A stretch of DNA of 64,000 nt, taken from assembly GCF_030867145.1 (NCBI RefSeq), contig NC_134436.1, forward strand, positions 4,278,001 to 4,342,000, given 5' to 3'. The notes under the pieces were generated by a model. It worked only from the letters and a program-made list of their open reading frames with translations. It was not told the origin of the DNA and ran no database searches. A program made the position numbers and the translations under genes. Source of the stretch: Opisthocomus hoazin. Taxonomy: Eukaryota > Chordata > Aves > Opisthocomiformes > Opisthocomidae. Below, in pieces: positions 1-12,400 of this stretch (position 1 is its first letter; each line of letters starts with the position of its first letter).

Positions 1-879
1 AAGAGCCTCTTTTAGTGAAAAGAGGCTGAGAGGAGCTTGGGGCTGCAGACACTAGGCTCTGTTTGCTTCTTCAGCTTCAAGAAGCCATTTAGCCTATGTT
101 GTTCTCTGGCCACTCAGGCTGTGGTAGCAAGCAAATGAATTTTTGCTTTCACATACCTCAGAATATGCTGGCAGAGCTATTTGGTAGCTGAGACAATTGC
201 TTTAATACACAGCCATGTAAGATTGTTTTCATATAACAAGGTAGATAATCTTTATTTAAATTCAATTTCAGTGTCAGCATGGACGATAACCCAAGACTGA
301 GCTGGAAGTGACCTCTGTGCTCGCCCCCTGCTTTGTTTCTGGATGTTGGAGTAGTGGGGGCTTACGGATCTCCCACAACATATGTGCTATAATTACCCCA
401 TTTAATGTTACTGACTCTAAATCCAAGCAGTGGATTAAAGCTACAGACTCCTTGGGGGGAAGAAGTTTTCATTTTTTTCATTCCCCCCGTCTCTGAATCA
501 TTGGTGCAGAAGAGGTCAAACAGGTGGAAGGGCAGAGAGTAAGAATTTTTTTTATTTTTTTTTTTGTTGAAGACTCCAAATCAACATAGTCCTTAGAGAA
601 GATTGGGATTGTTCGGCAAACTGATAGTTAAAATGGTTCAACTTTGTTATGACTGAATCATTTCTCTGTCTTCCAGTTCAGTATCTGTCATTTTATCATG
701 CTGATGATGGATTTTTCTTTATTTTCTTTGTTGTGCTACTGGTTGTGGTTTTCTTTTGGGTTTTTTTTGTTTGGTTTGGGTTTTTTTTTTAAAAAAAAGA
801 TTAAATGGGCATTTTAATCCCAAAAAGGCTTAGCGATGATCAGTAAAGGCAGAATGCCCGCAGAGATCTTCCAAACGAC

Positions 880-1150
880 ACAGAGAGGGTTTTTCAGTGC
901 ACTCTGTTTGCATTTAATGTGCTGTTTCTGAATCAGTGCAGAATGTCAAACTCTTTATAACAGTGAATATTCATTAAGCCTGCCAGAGGCAGAAGCTGCA
1001 GTCAGTACAGCATCAGTGGAGGAGGCAGGGAAGAGAGAAATCAGGTTAATGACTAGCTTTCTCTGCGATTTGCTTCCTGCTTATTGCCTGATCTCAGTTT
1101 TAAATAAATTCATTTAATTAATGTGTTTTGCTACTCTGACCTGCAGACAG
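880..1150. promoter_or_regulatory. candidate intronic enhancer (HS7-like position)
   Basis: The block contains a TTTGCATTTAAT word near 907-918, GAATATTCATTAAG near 965-978 and TTTAATTAATG near 1113-1123. These are POU/homeodomain-like motifs set in otherwise balanced sequence. It lies in the PCDHA intron where mammals carry HS7. The call rests on motif texture and location only; no alignment was possible. Confidence 0.3.
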
Positions 1151-4100
1151 AAGGGTCTGTGACTAATGATGAGGTATTCCTAGTCTCAAGGTGGCTTTAG
1201 TCCACATGTTCTGATGTCTAGAAAAAAAATCAAAAAAGATTTCCTTTAAACTTAATAATAATAGATGGTTTGATTGAAAGCTTTTATCTAACAAAATGAT
1301 CTCCTGAGTCCATGAGGCACCAAATTTTTAAAGACAGGGATGAAGCGGTGAGTGGGGAGGGGTGGAAAAGAGTGAAAGCAAGCTGCTGTCTTGGCTGAGC
1401 ATGTCACACAGTCGAAAATGTCTCTGCAGGGAGACAGAGCTGCACAGAAATGCTTTCCTCTTCTCCCCCTTGAGCAGAGACACATCTGTTCTAACATGAG
1501 TTAGCCACCTTCTGACAAAGGTTCTTTAAAAAAGCAGCAGAGGCATAGGAGGTAGAGACGATGTACATGACACTCAGAATATATGGCCAGCTCACATTAT
1601 GGAAAGTGAGCACCACCTGTTCCTAGTAAACACCAGATTGGAGCTGTGGGGCTATATAAGGACAGGAAAAAAACACGTGGCCACCCAAAAAGAGAGAAAA
1701 ATGTCACTGAGATAGAAACTGCAATCTTAGCCCAGACCTGACGGGTATTCATTTGTGGGTAGAGTCATGACATGTTCTGTGAGCAGACATTTTATCCCAT
1801 ATTTAGAAGACAGCTCAATTTCGGACTGTTTGTACCCATCACTCAGCCTTTCTGCTTTGTTCCACTTACATATCAGCTTGAGATGGTTTTACAAACTGAT
1901 GAAAGCCAGCCCTTCAATTGAGCTAATTCGCAAATGCTGCATCTGAAAAGACAGCACTGTAAATCTCAGTGACAGACTTGTACGTTGGAGTCTTGCAGCA
2001 GGGCATCACTCAAGACCTGAACTGCACTGCCACTTCTTTTATTTTTTAAATACTCTGACATGGTCAGTAGTAAAACATTCCTCAAGCCGTGATGCTGCTT
2101 ATCTTGCTCCTGAGGGTGGAATTCAGCTCCTTTTGCACTAGCCACCCAAAAGCTAGCCGTCTGATTTAAATTGTCTGTCCGGGTTTTATCTGTAGCTAAA
2201 GAAGAAAAGGTAATACAGCTCCAGCAGAGAGAGGAGAAGGGCAAAGAAAATTCAGTGCATCTAAAAACAGGCATTTAAGCTAGGTGGGTTGAACTGCCTT
2301 CTGAGGGTGCCTGTCTCTCTTTATAGACTGTGGCAAGAACTAAATTAGGCAGTTTAGACTGGATGCCTACTTTTTTGGTGGCTAACTGTAGAAAAGAAAT
2401 ACCTCACTCTGTGGATGACATCCAAGGAAAAAAATTTAGGTGCCTACAGCTTGTACAAGCTAAATTTTAGGGACCACGTTCCTTCTAGTAGGTGCCTGGG
2501 CTCCCTACACAGAGCACAGGGAGAGTTAGGTACCTCTGAAAAACCTGTGTGCTGAGCTCAGGACTGCTTGGAGCATGCGAGTGAGAAGCTCTGTGCTCAG
2601 CAAGGTGACACAGCTCACCTGCAATCTGCTCCCTTTCTAGGATCTTGGAACCTTTGACATCCACATGACATTTTCTATCTGACAGTGTGTAGGAAATCAG
2701 GTGTTTTCAGAGCAATTAGGACTTGATGAAGAAGTGCCTATTGACTGAGAGTTGTATGTTTTTCAAGTCCTGTGAGAGGTGGAGGGCTACAGCATATGAC
2801 CCATAAATGTCTGTGGAAGAAAAAAAGTAGCTAGGCACCATACCCTACTGCTTCAAGCTTTCAAATAGGTGATTTTAGGATGTGGAGGGGTTTTGTATGC
2901 AAGTCTGCCTGTGAGTTTCAGACAATAGTCATTTGATAGAAAAAGAAGTATTTTGAGAGACAGCCTAGAAGTCCTTTCCTCCCAACTAAATATATGATCT
3001 ACTTGCCTGCAGAGTCTCTGTTGCTCTAGGTTCCATTTAAAGTCTACAGAGACACTTGTATTTTGGTGAGAGTAGGAGCAAATGGAAGGGGTGAAAAGTT
3101 CATCTCCCATTTTAGCATGCAGACACACAGGGGAAGAAGCTTCAGGAGCTGCAGGCGCAGCCTAGATTTTGGGTTCTGCAGCATGCATTCATTAAAAATA
3201 GATCTTTTGGTCATTGAATATGAAGGCTGCCGTATTCCTTGAGAATAAGGTGGAGGGGCAGTCTTCAAAGTAATAATTTGAGTTACACCAGGAAATGGCC
3301 AGACTCTGCACTATTATGTAGAAACTCTGGCAAAGCCCCCTATGTAGCTGTAGGAAGAAGAGAATCATAATGCTTTAAATTAAATGGTATAAATATAGCT
3401 GGCAGATTTGGTTTATTTAGGTTTTCCTCTAAGTTTAATAAACAACTCTGAAGCATCTGAATGCAAAAGAAGTACAACTAATCCTGTTAAATGTGAAATA
3501 GCATCTAAGTGGGAAGTTTTTGTTGTTTAATTCTTTATGATAAGAAACAGAAGAGATGTTTAAAGGAGCTTTGGAAACTATGTGGTAAGTGATATTTATC
3601 CTTGATCTGAAATGCCTAAACATACAACACTGTTAGTACAGCTGAACTGTGACCTTCCAGCCTGCCAACACAGATAAACACACGTTATCAGGTAAATCAC
3701 GCCAAAGGGAAATTTCCTGAGGATGCAGTTGAAGCCCCACTCATAGGAAATTATGTCTATTAACTCATTAAGTTCTGTCTGTCTTTTTGTATATGAGCTT
3801 TCCACACAGCTGTTAGGATAATTAGTTTTCTTTGGCTTAGTGAGTATTAAGGAGTATTAAAGTGCTTAGTTTGTACAGACAACAAACATATTCAGGGACT
3901 GGGAAAAAAGCACACAGAAATGCAAGCAAACCCCCTTAGTCTTTAGCTTCACAGAATCCTGATTCCAGGGTAGATATGATGGGTTTCTTGTGTTTGGGTA
4001 TATTATGTCAGATGGCTTTGTGATAAATGTTACTGACTTCATCTAGTGAGTGGATTTGTCTAGGCAGAACCAGATTAAAGGCTCAGTATCCTGTTCTGAA

Positions 4101-4499
4101 TTAGATTTCAATAATGCAGACGTGAATCTACACCCCCTTAGACTGGCAAGAGATTTCATGCAAGGAAAAAGAGTTACTGTACCTTAAGGATGCCCTCTCA
4201 TCTTGCACGTTACTGTATTTGTGTGGTAAAGTGACTAATAAAGTCACTGCCATTGTCTCATGTCCTGTCTTCAGCCCAATATGCTCACATCAAAATGGCG
4301 TGACCACACACAGTGTTATTTCAGCTGTGCTGTGGTGGCACTGCGAGCCATAGAGTGTTGTAACCCTGTACACTTCAAAGCACATTTTGGATTATTCACT
4401 GCTACAGGGCTCTCCCCAGCCACAGCAAGGAAGGTTCCAAAATAATTTGAGGTCACCTTTAGCTGTATTTTTCCTGCCAGGAACAGAAAAAGAGCATTG

Positions 4500-4640
4500 A
4501 GGCTGGGACGATGTTATTTGGAATGAATGTTGCATGCGCTTGTTGGGAAGGACAAAGGATTTATTTGTCAAATAGGGCTTAATTTATTATGAACAATATG
4601 AAAGCTCGTATTTTTGTATTGCTGGAGAAAGACAACTAAT
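4500..4640. promoter_or_regulatory. candidate conserved non-coding block
   Basis: The block contains GACAAAGGATTT, a homeodomain-type TTAATTTATTATG and a SOX-like GAACAATAT in close succession. Its texture resembles conserved non-coding DNA inside the PCDHA last intron. There is no direct evidence of function. Confidence 0.22.
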
Positions 4641-6109
4641 AATTTTGGAAAAAGGCCAAGACACACAACATTCACCTTTATAATTTATCATCTCAAAGAA
4701 ACAAAAGCGATATAAAAGGTACCTGACCAAAATACTTTATTAGCAGAAATAAAAGCTGGTTCATATGAATGCATTTAATATGAAAAGGCTTGGTAGGACA
4801 TTGCTATTATCAACAATAGACATGTCAAAAAGCTGAAGCTGATAGTGAAGACCATAGGAAATCTACAGAAAAGCTATAACTGATAAAATAGAGGAACTTT
4901 CACATTAATAACTTCAAAAAAGATATTTGAGACTAGGGAGGTTAGGGTCACTTAACAGCTTCAGCAGTTCCTGGAAAGAACATAAACTCGACGTCAAGTC
5001 TTCTTCATCATTAAATACAGTCTTAGGGGAAAAAGAATTGTACAGGCTCTTCTAATTCTGGATTACACATCACATTGTAAAAGCAGTCCTATCATCTTCT
5101 TTACACAGATTCCATGTGCGAAACCTATTACACAGGTGGTCTCAGAGACAGTTCTGATGTGTCATGTATACCCATTTCTTTGGCTCTGTAACATGCAAGT
5201 ACTGTGTAAGTATGGAAAAGCTTAAAAGGAATGATGCTTTCCAGTGGTGGTTATTTTGCTGCCAGATAGGAGAAAGATTGTCAAGGAGCGGAAAGTGTTC
5301 TTTAGATTTTGAACCAGGAAAGCCTTATATCTGCATGCATTTCATACATCCTATTTCACAAAATAGAATAAAAGATAACTGAAGATGAAGAATTATAAAA
5401 GAGTAAGAAGTACAGGAGATGCTGTTCATTTCATGAGATGTCTGAGGAAATGCAGTATTCTTCATTACTACTGCAGGGGTACAGAGCAGTCAATAGCTGA
5501 GGTTTACTGAATAGTATCTTCTGGTCTGGCAAGATATTGGAGATCTCAGTCTAGATTGCCTAGTTTATTTTCTCTTCCTGTGCTGTTTCACCAGCAGGAC
5601 GCCTAGAACTTCTCTGTTTCTTATCTTCCTTTCTGTGCTCTTGCCTCCTCTTCCAAGGGATATGGAGTTTCTTTCTGCTGGTTTTCCAACCCTTCTTTGT
5701 AGCAGTGCAGATCCCACCTCCTTCTTTACCCCGAACATCTTTACCTATTCAACTGGACAGCTCTGATGCAGAATACATGATGTGGAGACTTAATCAGATC
5801 AGTGGTATTTGGCATTGTTTGTGTGGTACTGCAAGAATTTTTGTGTGACTAGGAGTATGACAAGTGTGACAGGTCCTGTGTTTGTGATGCTGCGCTTTCA
5901 GAGTGTAGGTAAGAACGTTTTCATCAGATTTAAGGGTTTTAGCATCAATGCATAAGCATTGAGCTTTCCCCTGAACACAATCCCTTAAACACTTAAAATG
6001 ATACACCAAAATAGATATATTCTTCCCATTCAGAACTGAGAGTTATGTAAATTACAAAGGATTTTCAAAGTTTGAGAAAAAATAAAACAGACAGGCTTTA
6101 AGACTTTCT

Positions 6110-6220
6110 CTCATTGGAGAAATTAATTCTTGTTGCATCTCATTATGCTAGAAAATTGTCCTTGTCATGGCAACGTACATGAACGTTTCAATCTGATTAG
6201 CTGAATCTTGTCAAAAGCAT
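6110..6220. promoter_or_regulatory. candidate enhancer with RFX X-box
   Basis: CTTGTCATGGCAAC at 6161-6174 is, on the minus strand, GTTGCCATGACAAG. It fits the RFX X-box consensus GTHNYYATRRNAAC at all but the last position. An AATTAATT word at 6121-6128 and a CTGATTAGCTG word near 6201 flank it. X-boxes are bound by RFX factors in ciliated and neural cells. The position, in the PCDHA intron about 1.1 kb before the last exon, is compatible with an intronic enhancer, but this is inference. Confidence 0.35.
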
Positions 6221-7303
6221 GGAAATAAAACTTGCTTCATACTGCAAGCCTAAAGCTGGGGACAGAACTTCACTTTATATTGCCTGTATAAAATATTGTG
6301 ATCTACAATTCTACCCTATTGATTTCAAAGAACCAAGAGGTAGTTTCTAATCTGGTGTTTTTCAGCCTTTATGTTGTGATATTACAATAAGAAAAAAGAG
6401 ACATAATAGTGAGGACTTTCCCGGTTTGAGAACTCACTGCAGTATTACTTATTTCTGAACCATTCTTGACAGCTTACTACAAATTTGACGCCAGCCCTTT
6501 CCGATTTCCTGTTTTGCTTGTAAGTTCATAGTTTAGAAGAACTTTACAACTCTCTTACAAGAGTCACCCCATTTCCTGGATAAAGGGAACAGGTTGCTAG
6601 AGCCTTGCCTTGAAGGAGACTGTGAATATTTCTATGACCAGATTCTGCACCCTGATTGAAGGAGTCCAGTGGTATCTCTACCCAGGCAATTTACTCCTGT
6701 TTTTGCTCTAGGGCTGTGTCTGCTGATCAGCCACATTGCATACATACATACATGCTAGTGGGCTCTCAGGTTCCTCTCTAGGATGCACCAACTCATTCCC
6801 TCCATGAGGAATCCTGGACACAGCTGACAGGATTATGTACTCAGATATCAGCATGGATGTGCATACTGCCAAGGCTGACTCCCTCTGCCCTGGACATTCC
6901 CCTGACCCTATCCCAAAAGACCTGACACCCTCAAACCTACCCTTGTGCTGTGCAACACATGCTTGTGTTTCATATTATAAAACACTACAGTGGGCTGCAT
7001 GACAGTGGTCTCTTATTCTATGTTCTTCAAATTCAAAAGGAAAAAAGAGAACAATTGTATTTCAAGGCAGAACATGGGATCCAGAGCACGTCGGGCCCAG
7101 CAGTATGTGAAATGAGTCAGTGCATATTAGCACTGAGCAGCCTTGACAAGAACCAGTCAATAACAACCAAATGAGCAGCCTGGCAATGAAGAGTCAATGT
7201 AGAGCCAGGCTACAGCCATAGCTTTCAAATAGGAAGCTGATACTCACTAAGTGCTTGTGTTTAATGATGCTTTAAGCTTTTCTTGCTGTTTTGACTTTTT
7301 CAG

Positions 7304-7614
7304 AACCAGAGGCAGGAGAGGTGTCCCCCCCAGTAGGAGCTGGCGTGAACAGCAACAGCTGGACCTTTAAATTTGGACCGGGCAATCCCAAACAAGGTGG
7401 TCCTGGTGAGTTGCCAGACAAATTCATTATCCCAGGATCTCCCGCAATCATCTCCATCCGGCAGGAGCCACCAAACAGCCAAATTGACAAAAGTGACTTC
7501 ATAACCTTTGGCAAGAAGGAAGAGACCAAGAAAAAGAAGAAAAAGAAGAAGGGAAACAAGACTCAGGATAAAAAAGAAAAGGGCAACAGCACCACTGAGA
7601 ACAGTGACCAGTGA
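7304..7614 (+). CDS. PCDHA: Protocadherin alpha, last constant exon (C-terminus shared by all PCDHA isoforms)
   Basis: This exon encodes the C-terminal 100-odd residues common to every protocadherin-alpha isoform, a cytoplasmic tail that acts below the plasma membrane of neurons. The frame reads [10 protein letters not shown], then [13 protein letters not shown], then [20 protein letters not shown], then [14 protein letters not shown]. It finishes with a lysine block of eight consecutive K and a stop at 7612-7614 after NSDQ. These words are diagnostic of the alpha constant region. The acceptor is a T-rich tract plus CAG at 7301-7303; the first codon is split, with one base supplied by the previous exon. 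The frame has no internal stops. The earlier constant exons and all alpha variable exons lie left of the window. The lysine-rich end is a known feature of the alpha tail. Recognition is by sequence memory, and I am very sure of it. Confidence 0.97.
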
Positions 7615-7995
7615 GGGGTTTATACTGAAAGAAACCACTTAGCCAGTTTTTGTAATAATGGCAGATATCTCCTATGTAGCAACTCCCAGCTTCTTCCTAC
7701 TGTTAACAAATTTCCTGTATGTACAGACTTGAGAAAATCAGCAGGAAGTTCACAGTGTCTGTCTATATTGCTTAACAGGTTTTGTCTTAAAAGCTTTATT
7801 AAGTCTGGTGTTAACTCTTTTTCTCCACTCTGGCTTGTTTTCAGAATCTAAAAAGCAGACACAAGTTTCCTTTCTCCTACGCCGAAAGGGAGAATCTTCA
7901 CAGTACAGCCAGTGAGAGGTTGGACTCTGCACTGTGGTTCCTGTGCTCCTGTCTTGATGACACTTACAGGACAGGTTTAAAAGTTTTAATGTTGT

Positions 7996-8009
7996 GCGCC
8001 CTCTATCTG
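7996..8009 (-). promoter_or_regulatory. weak CTCF-like motif in PCDHA 3'UTR
   Basis: The plus-strand GCGCCCTCTATCTG matches the reverse complement of the CTCF core consensus at 11 of 14 positions, including the GCGCCCTCT core. The motif therefore points to the minus strand. It is a single motif match and may be chance. Confidence 0.25.
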
Positions 8010-9438
8010 ATTGGGAGTATTTGTGTGCAGATGTCAGCTAGGTGATATGAGATCAGATTGTAAAATGCAAGAAGAGCTGGTAAATATGGAACAGAGGAAA
8101 CACCTAATGAATACAAATGTTCAAAGATGCTCAGGCTGGGGAGGAAATGTCTGAAAGGAGATGACCAGACTTTTCAAATCTTGAGAAGTCACTGTGTGGA
8201 AATACTGAGTCCTATACATGACGTATTGTACACACTCCTGCAAATAAAACCTGACATTTACAGCTCTTTAAGATACCATAAATTTTATCTCTTATCAAGG
8301 AAGCCATTGGGAAAATTGTCCCTTAAAGCCCTGCATTACCCTGGCAAGGCTAGCCCTCAGAGTGTAAGAAGGGCTGGGCTGACATCCCAGGAATGTAACT
8401 GACTGTGATGCTCTGTGTCCCTGTTTTCACTCTAACATTATTTTGCACATTATGTCTCTGAAAAGGTCAGAGTTTTTCCACGACACTTATGCAAAAGAGC
8501 AAAAAAAGAAATGTTAACTATGCTATTTGTTATTTGAGATATTTATTTATAAAGAAATTTAGCTGTAAATGTTAAAGAAATATGATGCCCTTTAACCCAA
8601 ACAGAAGTCAACCTAGAGCCATTATAAATTACAATTGCTGCTATTAAAGTGCTTTAGAAAAATTGCCTGAAACATCTATATTATATCGGCCACTTGCCAA
8701 TAACAGCTTTATTCTGTCGGGTGACTTGGGGGCTGCCTCTTGCATGTATTAAGAAATACAAGAATATCTTATCTTTTTTTTTTTTTTTTTTGCATTAATC
8801 TGCACTTTGAACACACCTTTGCAAACAAACTGTCCTGATATGAAGAAGCAGAAGCAAATTCCTCACACAAATGGATTTACTAACCTGCTAGCTCTGTGCA
8901 GTACCTTGGTGTTACCTCCCACACAACGTTTTCTGATTTTAGTTTTACTTTTCTATGAGATTATGAATTTCTGACCCTACTAACACACATTATGTAAAAT
9001 TCAAGTACTGTATGTATGCTGTATGCTCTTATAAGAATCCTGAAATATTTATTCTGTGCTTGTGTATGTGAATGTCAATGCAACTATTATTAGAGTGGAC
9101 TTCAAGCTTTACCGTTGAATGTAAATTCATTATTTCTTTTTTGTACACTTGTGAAAAAGTGGAGTAGTGTTAATTTTTTAAGGCACTGTTGATTATCAGT
9201 TTTTTGTGTATGAAACACAAGTAAAATATCTTTCTTAAATCAAGCCATGCATGCATTTTTGGATTTATTGGTAACAATCTGTGAAGCTAAAGCTCTGCGA
9301 ATTACTAAACCTGAGGGTATAAATGGAGTACTGAATATGGTTGAGGATGTTGACAAAAAACTAATACATGTATTTTTAAATGAAATATGGCTGATGAGGG
9401 AATTCTAATGAGTTTTCTACATTGTTGTACATTCACAG

Positions 9439-9444
9439 AATAAA
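9439..9444 (+). terminator. PCDHA polyadenylation signal
   Basis: A canonical AATAAA follows about 1.8 kb of AT-rich 3'UTR. A GT-containing stretch lies about 25-40 bases downstream. It is probably the main cleavage signal of the alpha transcripts, but AATAAA words at 8243 and 9664 are alternatives. Confidence 0.55.
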
Positions 9445-9464
9445 GCTCAAGTGTCATATTAATT

Positions 9465-12400
9465 GGAACTGTGTAAGAAACTACATAGCTCTAAAATTTC
9501 TGACAGGCCCTGTTATCTAGGATCAAAGACAAAAAATGGATTTCTTGAGACATGTCCTGGATGTTTTCAGTTTCCAAACTGCTGACAGTTCGAAAGAAGA
9601 TAATTCCTATTTATTTTTAAGAACCTGCAGCAAGTCTTAAAACATCACAGAAGGTAGAAGTCTAATAAAAGAATTCACATCTCAAAGCGTGAACTACCAA
9701 TAGCCTCGTGGTCTATTCAGAGTTTTATTTTGCTACCAGTCTTGTTTTACTGGCAATGAAAAAGTTGCTACTAGAGAAAGAGAATCCTTAACTCAGTTTT
9801 AAAGGCTAGCCAAGAGGAAAAAACCTTAAGATTTGGGGAGGGAGCTGTTCTTTTATGCAAGTGTGCTATGCAAGTACATTTAGATTTATTGTTTTATTTG
9901 GTAACTAATCCAACAGTTCCCAAAATGTGTGTAAACTGGAGTTACAGTGGGAACTTAAACACACAGTTGGATACAGTTGTTTTGTACCCATCGTAAAGTA
10001 GTTCTCAATGTCTCTGGCAAAAATCCAGCACAAAGATTAAATTCTTACAGGAATTTTTAACATCAGATTAGTTTTAGATATAAATTTATTGTTTTTTTCT
10101 TTCAAGTGCTTGCATTTTCTTCTATACAGGCCAATCTGATTCATTCATTTTTCATCAGTGGCCATACAAACTGGTTTTGCAAGGCTTGCTTCTATCATAA
10201 TGAACCAAGAGCTCCAGTATGTCTCTGATTTGCCTGTTTTAACATGAAATTACATTTCCCAATGCTGGCTTTGTTGCAGGGGCTTACTGCAGGAGGACTG
10301 TGTGCTTGCAAGACTTGGTAGGCAAAAGCAGAATATTTGAAGATAAGCATTTTAGTATGGAGATCTAACAGAACAGAGAAAAAACTCTCAGAGGAGAGAA
10401 GATGATCTTGCTGTAACTTTAAAAAGAGGCTGGACTGCAGTAGTAGAATATACATTACTCAGATCCACTGTGTTTTCAGAAGACTGAATTAGGCATGTCA
10501 CCAGATTTTTATAAGACTTCTCCATATTTGAACCCCTAGCACAACTGGAATGCTGATATGTCTTCAGTGAAATTTGGCTATTTCAAAACTAGTACACAAA
10601 TTATACCATTGACATGCTTGATTTTGGGCATCCAGGAGGAGGAGAAACCCTTGGCATGAAGTACTTTGGGAGGACCAGGGCGGGGGCAGAATTTGCACTT
10701 TCTGCCACAGTTTTGGGGGTTACTGTGTAAATACCACACAACAATGGGAATTGAGATTCAGAGGTGGCCAAGACCAACAAGAATCAAGAAACAAAAGCTT
10801 CTTTTGTCCTCTTGCTGACAATGAAATGAGCAAGACAAAATACACTGCAGAATTTGCTAATGAAAAAATTACAATTTGGGGGCTTTTTACCACCTGAACA
10901 ATTTATTTCTCTCAGAATCCATATATTTTCTGGGACCATATTGTCTTTGGAGTTCTGTTTTTTACTTGTACAAAATCAGTGGCCATAACTATTGGACTTC
11001 TGTAACAATGAAGTCTGAGTTATGTTGTCTATTAATTACATCCTGTCATTAAAAATATATCTCATTTTACTTTAGGCTTCTAAGACTTAGTCTTGTGGAG
11101 TTTCTTTCTGCTCAGTATTTGGGTCATTGCACATCACAGAAGTGGGGGTCCAATTAAAGTTTCCTGATGATCTTACATAAGGGGAAGAACATAGAACCCA
11201 AAATGCATTTATCAAGTTTCATATATGAAAATCTATTATGGAATTAATTGCATCCAGCTTTGACATCTTTTAGGATCAACTTTAATTTCCCCTTCTTCAT
11301 TAATTTGATGTGTTTCAATAACCACTTCCATTTTTGGAAAAAACTGTTTGACTTTCTCCCCAGGAGAAACGTGAGTAAGCTACTGTCATACAACAGTGTT
11401 TATTAGTATATGATACAGTGACTACAATTTCTGTAAGATACATCATTCATGTTGGCTGGTCAAAAACTTAGACCCACCCATTCTAGCTTAACAGTCTCAA
11501 GGTTACAATAAATAATATTTCATCTGGGAAACTTCATTTTGTTAGCTCCCTGAACTACAGGTGACATGTTTAGGTACAAAATGAATCCATGATTCTTCCT
11601 GCCTCATGCCACCAAACGCTTTAGTTAGAGCCTTCTGTGTTTCTAAAAGTACCTGTTCTCAAATGGTAATTACATTCTTCAAATGTAAAGTCAATTACTG
11701 CCTTTCTTTTACACAATAGGTCTCTCTATAATCCAGGTTGTAGCCATATTTATGTCAACAACTGGGTAAAATAAACCACGTACAATCTTTCTTCTTTATC
11801 CTGTTCTCCCATAGCAGCAGTTTTGCTGATCTTGTGTAAGACAAGTATTAAGGAAGGAATTACGCTTATTTGAGTCCTGAAGAAGAAGTAGTTTCCTCAG
11901 TTTTGCTGTTATTTAATTGTTTGGAAACTAGTGTCTGTTCCTTAACACAGACACTTTTCTAAAACAGTGCCAGGAGTCCCAGGTCCTGTTAATGCTCCTA
12001 TAAATATGCAGAAGTATCACTTTGATCGAAAGTTTGGCTTTAGTAAGTCCTTTGGTTTCTTCCTTCATGTGTCTGAAGAAGAAATCAGTGAACAGCTGAG
12101 CAATGTTTTGATATCACCACACATAGTTTAATCTGCATGAAGAAAATGTATGTCCTGGAAAGTATAGAACAGGCTAAGAAGTACAAGAAATGCAATAATA
12201 AATTGTGTATATAAAGGGCTTGATATGGTGGCTGGTGTATATTAGGTTCTGCATGATGCTCACACATCCCTGATTGGCTGACTTTGCATGGTACTTACAC
12301 AATTGGACGCACCAAGAGGGCATAGAATAGCTGTAACAAAATGAATGCTTTATGACATTTTAATGGCCTTGTGCAGCTTAAACCAGCATACTAGAAAATC

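Larger units (their letters stand above)
1..7303 (+). other. PCDHA last intron (3' part), non-coding
   Basis: This stretch precedes the acceptor of the last PCDHA exon and ends in a pyrimidine-rich tract followed by CAG at 7301-7303, so it should be the intron between constant exons 2 and 3. I looked for the two short upstream constant exons and did not find them, so the intron probably extends left of the window. The sequence is AT-rich and has no credible coding frame. Three sub-blocks (about 880-1150, 4500-4640 and 6110-6220) look like conserved regulatory DNA because they carry clustered homeodomain, SOX or RFX-type words. In mammals this intron holds the HS7 enhancer. Nothing else in the interval was recognised. 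Confidence 0.75.
7615..9460 (+). other. PCDHA 3' untranslated region
   Basis: AT-rich sequence follows the PCDHA stop. It contains an AU-rich instability-type word ATTTATTTAT at 8541-8550, an 18-T run at 8774-8791, an early AATAAA at 8243-8248 and a better placed AATAAA at 9439-9444. I place the end just after the latter. A further AATAAA at 9664-9669 could mark an alternative longer end. The boundary is inferred from signals only. Confidence 0.6.

Noticed and set aside
2330-2560. Repeated GGTGCCT words and a 14-bp palindrome AGCTTGTACAAGCT at 2448-2461
   Set aside because: Suggestive of an old repeat but too short and diverged to name.
1-7303. Search for PCDHA constant exons 1 and 2
   Set aside because: No matching coding words found; they probably lie left of the window.
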